DNA from: Xanthobacteraceae bacterium
GTDB lineage: Bacteria > Pseudomonadota > Alphaproteobacteria > Rhizobiales > Xanthobacteraceae
Length of the DNA: 46,940 nt
Direction of reading: 5' to 3'
NCBI GenBank assembly: GCA_029266425.1
Contig: JAQSWY010000039.1
Span: forward strand, 1 to 46,940
The notes under the pieces are model-generated. The model had not been told where the DNA came from. It searched no databases and saw only the letters and a list, made by a program, of their open reading frames with translations. The position numbers were made by a program, and so were the translations under genes. Positions 41,821-46,940 of the stretch are shown here, piece after piece; position 1 is the stretch's first letter, and each line of letters starts with the position of its first letter.

Positions 41821-43314
41821 TCAAACCTGCCCCTCTGCCTCGTCGTGCGGAGGAGGCGCCAGCCGGACGAGGGTGATGCTCAGAGCCACGCTTCCGGCGA
41901 GACAGAAGGCGATGCAAAGGACGGCGACGATGAGCGCCTGCGTGATGGCGGCCGGATCGGTTCGCGCGCCCAGCACCTCGTAGAAGATCCCACCGATCAC
42001 GGCGACGCTGAGCGCAGTGCTGACTTGGAGAGTCGAGCTGGCGATGCCGGCGATCATGCCAGAAAAGGCCGGCGCGACCCGGCCTGTCACCATCCGCATC
42101 AGGGTCGGCAGCGCGAGCCCTTGCCCAAAACCGATGACGAACAGGAGGGCGGCAAGCGGCATCGGTGCGGGATGCACGCCGGTCGGTGTCGCCGCGATGA
42201 GCCCGGCGAGACCCAGGAACCCGACAACCTCCAGCCCCATGCCGATCGGATTAACATAGGCGCCGCAGAACCGTCGGAGAAAGGGCGTCGACAGCGGCCC
42301 GAGCAGGAATCCGGCACCAAACGGCAGGAAGACGAGGCCCGCGTACAGCGCAGTCACATGCAGCGCGTCCTGCAAATAGACGGAGAACAGCTGGAAAAAG
42401 CTGCCGATCGAATAGAACAACAGCGCGATCAGCAGCGCGTGGCCCAGTCCCGGTGCCCGCAAGGCGCCCGGGTCGAGCAGGGGGGCACCGCCCGCTCGTG
42501 CCAGCCGGGTCTCATAACGCCAGAAGAGCCACGCCAGCAGCGGCACCCCGACGAGCGACAGCCAGGACCAGAGCGGCCACCCAGCTTCGCGCCCCTCGAT
42601 CAGCGGCACGAGCAGCGCACCGAGCGTCAGCGTCGACAGCGCCATGCCGCCGAGATCCAGCCGGCGTGCGTCGCGCGCGCGCGTCTCTTTCAGCAGAGGA
42701 ATGCCGAACAGCAGGACGAGCATCGCCACCGGCAGGTTGATCAGGAAGATCGCCCGCCACCCCAGGCCCATAAGATCCAGCGAGATCAGGACGCCGCCCA
42801 ATGCCTGCCCGACCACCGCGGCCAAACCGAAGATCGCACCATAGATGCTGAGGGCGAGCGGCTTCTCCTTCTCCGGGAAAATCGCCTGCACCGAAGCGAG
42901 CGCCTGGGGCGCCATCACGGCGGCCGTTACGCCCTGCAATGCGCGCCCGGCGACCAGCACCCAAGGCGACCAGGCGAAGCCGCACAAAGTCGAGGCGGCG
43001 GCAAAGCCGATCAGGCCGAGAAAGAACACACGGCCGCGACCGAACAGATCGCCAAGCCGCCCACCGGTCGTCAGCGTCACGGCATAGAGCGCGGCATAGG
43101 AAGAAATGACGAGCTGCTCGGCGGAGGAGGAGGCGCCCAATTCCCCCCGGATCGAGGGGAGCGCCACATTGACGATGAAGAAGTCGAGCGGCGGCAGGAA
43201 CGCGCCGACCAGCAGGATCACGAACATCGTCCAGCGCCGCGGCTCGGGCAGGGCGTCACCGTCCCGGACCATAGCGGCCGTAAGGGCCGCGCCTTCACAT
43301 GTTGTCGTGCTCAT
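41821..43314 (-). CDS. MFS transporter, DHA2 family
   Basis: A 497-aa permease with 14 hydrophobic segments. Typical DHA2 blocks: FLPPLDFFIVNVALPSIRGE (near residue 40), GGRLGDLFGRGRVFFLGLIG and GRALQGVTAAVMAPQALASV. Probably exports a drug or other small molecule with proton exchange. No HlyD-like partner is adjacent, unlike the pump at 12213. Downstream DNA (towards 41127) holds only a broken gene. Confidence 0.93.
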   Translation of the reverse strand: MSTTTCEGAALTAAMVRDGDALPEPRRWTMFVILLVGAFLPPLDFFIVNVALPSIRGELGASSSAEQLVISSYAALYAVTLTTGGRLGDLFGRGRVFFLGLIGFAAASTLCGFAWSPWVLVAGRALQGVTAAVMAPQALASVQAIFPEKEKPLALSIYGAIFGLAAVVGQALGGVLISLDLMGLGWRAIFLINLPVAMLVLLFGIPLLKETRARDARRLDLGGMALSTLTLGALLVPLIEGREAGWPLWSWLSLVGVPLLAWLFWRYETRLARAGGAPLLDPGALRAPGLGHALLIALLFYSIGSFFQLFSVYLQDALHVTALYAGLVFLPFGAGFLLGPLSTPFLRRFCGAYVNPIGMGLEVVGFLGLAGLIAATPTGVHPAPMPLAALLFVIGFGQGLALPTLMRMVTGRVAPAFSGMIAGIASSTLQVSTALSVAVIGGIFYEVLGARTDPAAITQALIVAVLCIAFCLAGSVALSITLVRLAPPPHDEAEGQV

Positions 43315-43567
43315 GAGTGTATTTCCGTTCTTGAACCTAAACTTCGCTGCCGCCGATCAATTCAGGCCGCCCTATCCGGTACCGACTGCCGCATCCATCC
43401 GGGCATGGGCCGGCTCAAGCACCGGCAGCCCGCGCTGGCGGCAGCACCCTCGGCCATGGCCCAATGGCCATGGCGATCATCATGTTGAAGAGAGCTTGGC
43501 TGTCTTTGCCGCGGGCGCTTAGCCGCCTGTCGGCCAGCCTCCTGCTGGTCGGCCGGGTCGGTACCCC

Positions 43568-43897
43568 TCAGCCGTTCGCCGTGGCCGTCGCGTTGCCGGT
43601 GAGCGGCGTCGCCAGACTGCGCTGCGGCCTGACGGCGGTGACGAGATCGACGTCGGCCATCACGCGCACCGTTTCCGGCGAGGCCAATGCCGCTTCCATG
43701 GCGGCCTCGTCTCGAAAGATGCAGGTCGCGATCGCGATCAGGCCGCCGCCGTCTCCCTGCGGGAAAAAGCCGGCGAGGCGTTCGAGCCCATAGGGACCCC
43801 AGCATTCGCGCACGAGCGGGAAATGGACGTTGATCCAGTGTTCGCGGTCGAATGGCGTGTCGGCATCGCCTGCATAGGTCACGTACATGGTGGTCAC
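43568..43897 (-). CDS. EthD family protein
   Basis: A 109-aa small dimeric alpha+beta barrel protein: MYVTYAGDADTPFDREHWIN, HFPLVRECWGPYGLERL, then a Gly-rich turn and a Phe/Ala-rich helix. The tYxHW..HxPL pattern matches EthD. EthD-like proteins take part in degradation of ethers and aromatics or bind reactive intermediates. It lies 10 nt downstream of the SDR gene in the same direction, so the two form an operon controlled by the divergent LysR gene. Confidence 0.85.
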   Translation of the reverse strand: MTTMYVTYAGDADTPFDREHWINVHFPLVRECWGPYGLERLAGFFPQGDGGGLIAIATCIFRDEAAMEAALASPETVRVMADVDLVTAVRPQRSLATPLTGNATATANG

Positions 43898-43907
43898 GGC
43901 GGGGTTC

Positions 43908-44744
43908 CTAGTTGTGCGTGTCGAAATCGGTCGCGATGGAGATGTCGCGCCAGGCGGCGATGTCGGCGCGGAAGGAGTCCAGCTTCTGCTCCGCTATCGC
44001 GTGGGCGCGCGGCCCGATCGGGAGGTGCAGCGGCGGATGCTCGGCATCGACGGCCTGCAGCATCACGGCGACGGCTTTGGCCGGGTCGCCGGCCTGCCGG
44101 CCGTTGTTGGTCTGGCGGTAATGTCGTCTCGCCGGCACCGTCTCGGCGTAGGCGGCGATCTCCCGCGCCGCGGTGATCATCGAGCGACCGAGAAACTCGG
44201 TGCGGAAGGGGCCGGGCTCGACGATGATCACTTGCACGCCGAGCGGACGAAGCTCTTGTGCGAGCGCTTCGGACAAGCCTTCGACGGCAAACTTGCTCGC
44301 ATTGTAGAAGCCGAAACCCGCCGAGCCGGCGATCCCGGCACCGGAGGAGAGATTGACGATGCGGGCTCCGGCACGTTTGCGCAGCGCCGGCAGGGCGGCG
44401 CGGGTCGTCTCGATCAGGCCGAAGACGTTCACCTCGAACATCGGCCGATATTCGTCGGGCTCTCCCTCTTCGATCGCGCCGATGAAGCCGAAGCCGGCAT
44501 TGTTGACGAGGACGTCGAGGCCCTCAAACGCGCTTTCGGCCAAGGCCACGGCCCTCCCGGCGTCGCCGGTACGGGTGACGTCGAGCGAAATGCTGCGCAC
44601 CGTCTCGGGGTAGCGTTCGCACAGCGGCTGCAAGCTATCGGCAGAACGGGCGGTGGCGACGAGGCGATCGCCGCGCGCGGCGACGGCCTCGGCAAGCTGC
44701 CGGCCCAAGCCCGACGAGCATCCTGTGATCAGCCAGGTTTTCAC
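43908..44744 (-). CDS. SDR-family oxidoreductase
   Basis: A 278-aa classical-type SDR: cofactor loop WLITGCSSGLGRQL, NNAGFGFIGAIEEG, catalytic Ser in IVNLSSGAGIAG and FYNASKFAVEGL with Tyr and Lys; the C-terminal part extends past the core, as in SDRs of the retinol dehydrogenase-like group. The start is a GTG at 44744 with an ideal AAGGAGG 5 nt upstream; ATGs further up (44762 and beyond) would swallow this site. Co-transcribed with the EthD gene and divergent from a LysR gene. Confidence 0.93.
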   Translation of the reverse strand: MKTWLITGCSSGLGRQLAEAVAARGDRLVATARSADSLQPLCERYPETVRSISLDVTRTGDAGRAVALAESAFEGLDVLVNNAGFGFIGAIEEGEPDEYRPMFEVNVFGLIETTRAALPALRKRAGARIVNLSSGAGIAGSAGFGFYNASKFAVEGLSEALAQELRPLGVQVIIVEPGPFRTEFLGRSMITAAREIAAYAETVPARRHYRQTNNGRQAGDPAKAVAVMLQAVDAEHPPLHLPIGPRAHAIAEQKLDSFRADIAAWRDISIATDFDTHN

Positions 44745-44854
44745 CTTGTCCTCCTTCGGCATCGGGGCGAGCGCCGTGTAAGCCGACGCCATGCGCGCCC
44801 CGGCAGCTCGCCATTCCCAGTGAGATGACAAGAATTTAGGTGATTGGATTTGTT

Positions 44855-44872
44855 CGATAACTGACAGTATCG
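44855..44872. promoter_or_regulatory. Candidate LysR binding site
   Basis: CGATA-N8-TATCG is a perfect 5-bp inverted repeat, 33 nt before the LysR start and 111 nt before the SDR start, the usual place for a LysR activation site. Short arms, so moderate support. Confidence 0.4.
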
Positions 44873-44904
44873 TACGCTCTCCGTTCATTTTTGTGGGTGC
44901 AGCG

Positions 44905-45882
44905 ATGGAGTGGAGTGACGTCAGGATTTTTCTGGCGATAGCCCGTACCGGCACGCTGGGCGCTGCCGCCCGGGCGCTTCATCTGAGTCACCCCACGGTC
45001 GGACGTCGCCTTCGGGCTCTCGAACAAGCCACCGGCCACACGCTGTTTCAGCGGACTGCCGACGGTTTCATTCCGACGGAGGAAGGCAACGCCGTCATCG
45101 CTCTGGCGGAGCAGATGGAGGAAGGCGCTCTGGCGATCGAACGGCGGCTCGCCGGACAGGAACAAGACCTCCAGGGCACCTTGCGCATATCGTCTGCCGA
45201 CTGGTTTGGTGCCTATGTCCTGCCGCCGATCATCGACGATTATGCGAAGGCCTATCCGCACGTTGATCTGGAAATTCTCACCGGCACCCGCCTGTTCAGC
45301 CTCGCGCAGCGGGAGGCCGACATCGCTTTCCGGATCGTCCCGTTCGACAACCCCGATGTCGTGCAGCGACGACTGGTCCGTCTGCCCTATGGCGTCTACG
45401 TCGCGGCAGGCTCACCCGAGCCGGTGTATGGTGATGGAGCCGGCTTCCGGCTCATCACCCACGACACGTCGACCGGCCAGTTCCCGGATATTGCCTGGCT
45501 CACCGAGAGCTTTCCGAACGCGAAGCCGCTCCTCCGGTCGAACAATCGGAACGTGCAGGGGCGGATGTGCCGCCAGGGCATTGGCATCGCCGTCCTGCCA
45601 CAAGTGGTCGGAAGTCAGATAGTGGGTCTTCGCAAGCTCGATCTGCCGGTAGAGCCACCCTCACGGGATATCTGGATGGGCTATCACCGGGACATCCGGC
45701 GCCTTCAGCGGCTGCGGGCCTTCATAACCGTCGTGACCGATCATATTGCGAAGACACCCTCCGACTGTGAACGCTGCAGTCGGCAACTTCGGCTTGAGGG
45801 CCGGTCGTCAGTGTCAGAGAGAAGACGAGAAACTCCGGCATTCGCGATCACCGAAGCGATACCCTCGATCAAAGCGCCTTGA
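44905..45882 (+). CDS. LysR-family regulator
   Basis: A 325-aa regulator with a winged helix-turn-helix (VRIFLAIARTGTLGAAARAL, then HLSHPTVGRRLRALE) and a substrate-binding effector domain (LRISSADWFGAYVLPPIIDD). Start ATG 44905 (MEWSDVRIF); a GTG at 44893 is also possible. The C-terminus extends about 25 residues beyond the usual LysR end with a low-homology, Arg- and Ser-rich tail (GRSSVSERRRETPAF), possibly read into non-coding DNA after loss of the native stop. Divergent from the SDR-EthD operon, its likely target. Confidence 0.92.
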   Translation: MEWSDVRIFLAIARTGTLGAAARALHLSHPTVGRRLRALEQATGHTLFQRTADGFIPTEEGNAVIALAEQMEEGALAIERRLAGQEQDLQGTLRISSADWFGAYVLPPIIDDYAKAYPHVDLEILTGTRLFSLAQREADIAFRIVPFDNPDVVQRRLVRLPYGVYVAAGSPEPVYGDGAGFRLITHDTSTGQFPDIAWLTESFPNAKPLLRSNNRNVQGRMCRQGIGIAVLPQVVGSQIVGLRKLDLPVEPPSRDIWMGYHRDIRRLQRLRAFITVVTDHIAKTPSDCERCSRQLRLEGRSSVSERRRETPAFAITEAIPSIKAP

Positions 45883-45912
45883 TCAAAACTTCAAATCGGA
45901 GGTTTGGTACAA

Positions 45913-46135
45913 TCAGGTGCCGAACCGGGTGTCAGTCGACGGAAAGGGCTCTGTCTGACCGGTTCGGAGTAACCGCGCCGTTCGTACCAGTCGAGCAGGG
46001 TTTTGCGTTCGTCGATGACGGTCATTTTGATCCTCTGCCCCCCTTTTTCTCTGATCCAATCTTCCGCGGCGCCGAGTAGCCGTCGGCCGAGTTGACTGTT
46101 CTGCTGCTTCGGATCGATGGCCAGCGAGCCGGCCT
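45913..46135 (-). pseudogene. GNAT acetyltransferase C-terminal fragment
   Basis: The frame carries the acetyl-CoA binding segment SLAIDPKQQNSQLGRRLLGA and the end RIKMTVIDERKTLLDWYERR of a GNAT enzyme. After a one-base loss near 45965 the true ending continues in another frame as RTGQTEPFPSTDTRFGT, stopping at 45913. The N-terminal half is gone, replaced by integrase sequence read in the same frame. Confidence 0.75.
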
Positions 46136-46940
46136 TCAAGCCCGGGAACACCAGATCGTCCGGCTTGCCGGCGTGCTGTAGCCCACCCATCTCGTCGAGC
46201 AAAGCAAGGGCACGCTGACCGAGCGGGACACGATGTTCCCTGCCTGCCTTCATGCGTTCGGCAGGGACGATCCATACGGCAGATTCAAGATTGATCTCGC
46301 TCCACCGAGCGCCGCGCACCTCACCCGAGCGAGCTGCTGTCAGAATGACGAATTCCAGTGCCGGGGCTGAAACTCCTTCGATGAGTCTCAGTCGCTCGAC
46401 AAACGGCGGCAGGTCGCGATAGGGCATGGCGGCGTGATGCCCGCGCTGAAGCGCCTGTCGCTTCGGCAAAAGTAATGCCAGATGCCCACGCCCCACAGCC
46501 GGGTTCTCGCCTGAACGCAGTCCTCTCACCTTCGCCGCGTCGAGCACACGCTCGATGCGACCGCGCACGCGGGACGCGGTCTCCGGCTCGTCAGCCAGAT
46601 GGGCTTAAGGACGGAAAGCACATCCTCGGTACTGATTTCTGACACCGCGCTGTCGCGCAACGGCATGCAGTAACCCGAGTCCACAAACTCGCCAGCGGCG
46701 TCGCGCTCTATCGAGAGGGTCATGCGCCACTGCGCGACGTGCTTCGCATTGCGCAGACCGGGCGCGATGCTGTTCACCAGTTCTTCTGCCACGCCTCCGA
46801 AGATTGGCGCTGCCTTGGCAGGCTGCCGCTCTTCGTCGCGCTTCGCGATCGGGTCGATCCCCTGCCGAACCAGCTTCTCGGCTTCGTCGCGGGCTCGGCG
46901 AGCGTCGGCCAGACTGACAGCAGGAAAGCCGCCCAGCCCC
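46136..46940 (-). pseudogene. Tyrosine integrase (P4-like), frameshifted and 3'-truncated
   Basis: Reading into the window from the right: SLADARRARDEAEKLVRQGI and DPIAKRDEERQPAK (N-terminal DUF4102-type part), then GLRNAKHVAQWRMTL and ISTEDVLSVLKPIWLT (SAM-like domain). Near 46600 the frame shifts, and EPETASRVRGRIERVL, RGHHAAMPYRDLPPFVERLR and ILTAARSGEVRGARWSEI (catalytic Arg) follow. The catalytic HxxR and Tyr are missing because sequence switches to the GNAT fragment after VFPG (about 46140). Island integrases sit at one end of an element, so this marks a likely boundary. Confidence 0.85.

Noticed and set aside
41614..43488. Long plus-strand frame opposite the MFS gene
   Set aside because: Gln/Arg/His-rich shadow composition; the minus strand encodes a clear 14-helix permease.
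1..46940. CRISPR arrays, rRNA, tRNA, complete insertion sequences
   Set aside because: No regularly spaced direct repeats, no rRNA-like stretch, no tRNA cloverleaf and no transposase motif were seen on reading; the only short tandem array is the coding NSSS repeat.

Overview
The window looks like a chromosomal segment of a high-GC alphaproteobacterium, most likely Hyphomicrobiales (Xanthobacteraceae, Bosea or Ancylobacter-like; the family is inferred from gene style only). The evidence is a linked glyoxylate shunt (malate synthase G and isocitrate lyase) with a divergent ScfR/RamB-type regulator, a Rhizobiales-style palindromic extragenic repeat, TctA/B/C genes, DUF6894 and DUF2231 small proteins, and GGAAC-N17-GTT promoters typical of the EcfG general stress response. 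No rRNA, tRNA or CRISPR array was seen.

Positions 1-25,324 are dense and well kept. Layout: (i) 1-3,858, glyoxylate shunt genes and their probable regulator; (ii) 4,054-5,278, a secreted Asn-Ser tetrapeptide-repeat protein and an unknown protein; (iii) 5,518-8,665, a tctA-tctB-tctC tricarboxylate transporter operon; (iv) 8,753-15,663, a stress and efflux block with Dps, a Tat-exported oxalate decarboxylase, an EmrAB-like pump, and a membrane-anchored catalase-like peroxidase overlapping a cytochrome b561 gene; (v) 15,677-25,324, a carbohydrate cassette. The cassette's minus-strand operon (ABC permease, binding protein, ATPase, second permease, DhaK, DhaL) is divergent from a LacI regulator, an Asp/Glu racemase-like protein and an aldo-keto reductase. 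No DhaM phosphocarrier is present, so an ATP-using ketose/tetrose kinase is plausible.

Positions 25,325-46,940 look like an accessory, decaying region. Intact genes are mostly regulator-plus-enzyme pairs: SDR/TetR, amidase/TetR with DUF302 and ABM proteins, MFS, EthD, and SDR/LysR. There is also an esterase, a fatty-acid desaturase, and a response regulator and HWE-type histidine kinase beside three small unknown proteins. Between them lie remnants: frameshifted DUF2231 and DUF6894 genes, a 5'-truncated repeat protein, a deleted acyltransferase, SulP and cupin fragments, a broken PEP-mutase-like gene, and at the right edge a frameshifted tyrosine integrase fused in frame to the tail of a GNAT acetyltransferase.

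Regulatory DNA is unusually readable: tandem or dyad operator candidates sit between four divergent gene pairs, two strong EcfG-type promoters occur, and two long perfect palindromes (25 and 24 bp) lie in the gap before the desaturase. Family names come from recognising motifs by eye; no database search was possible.
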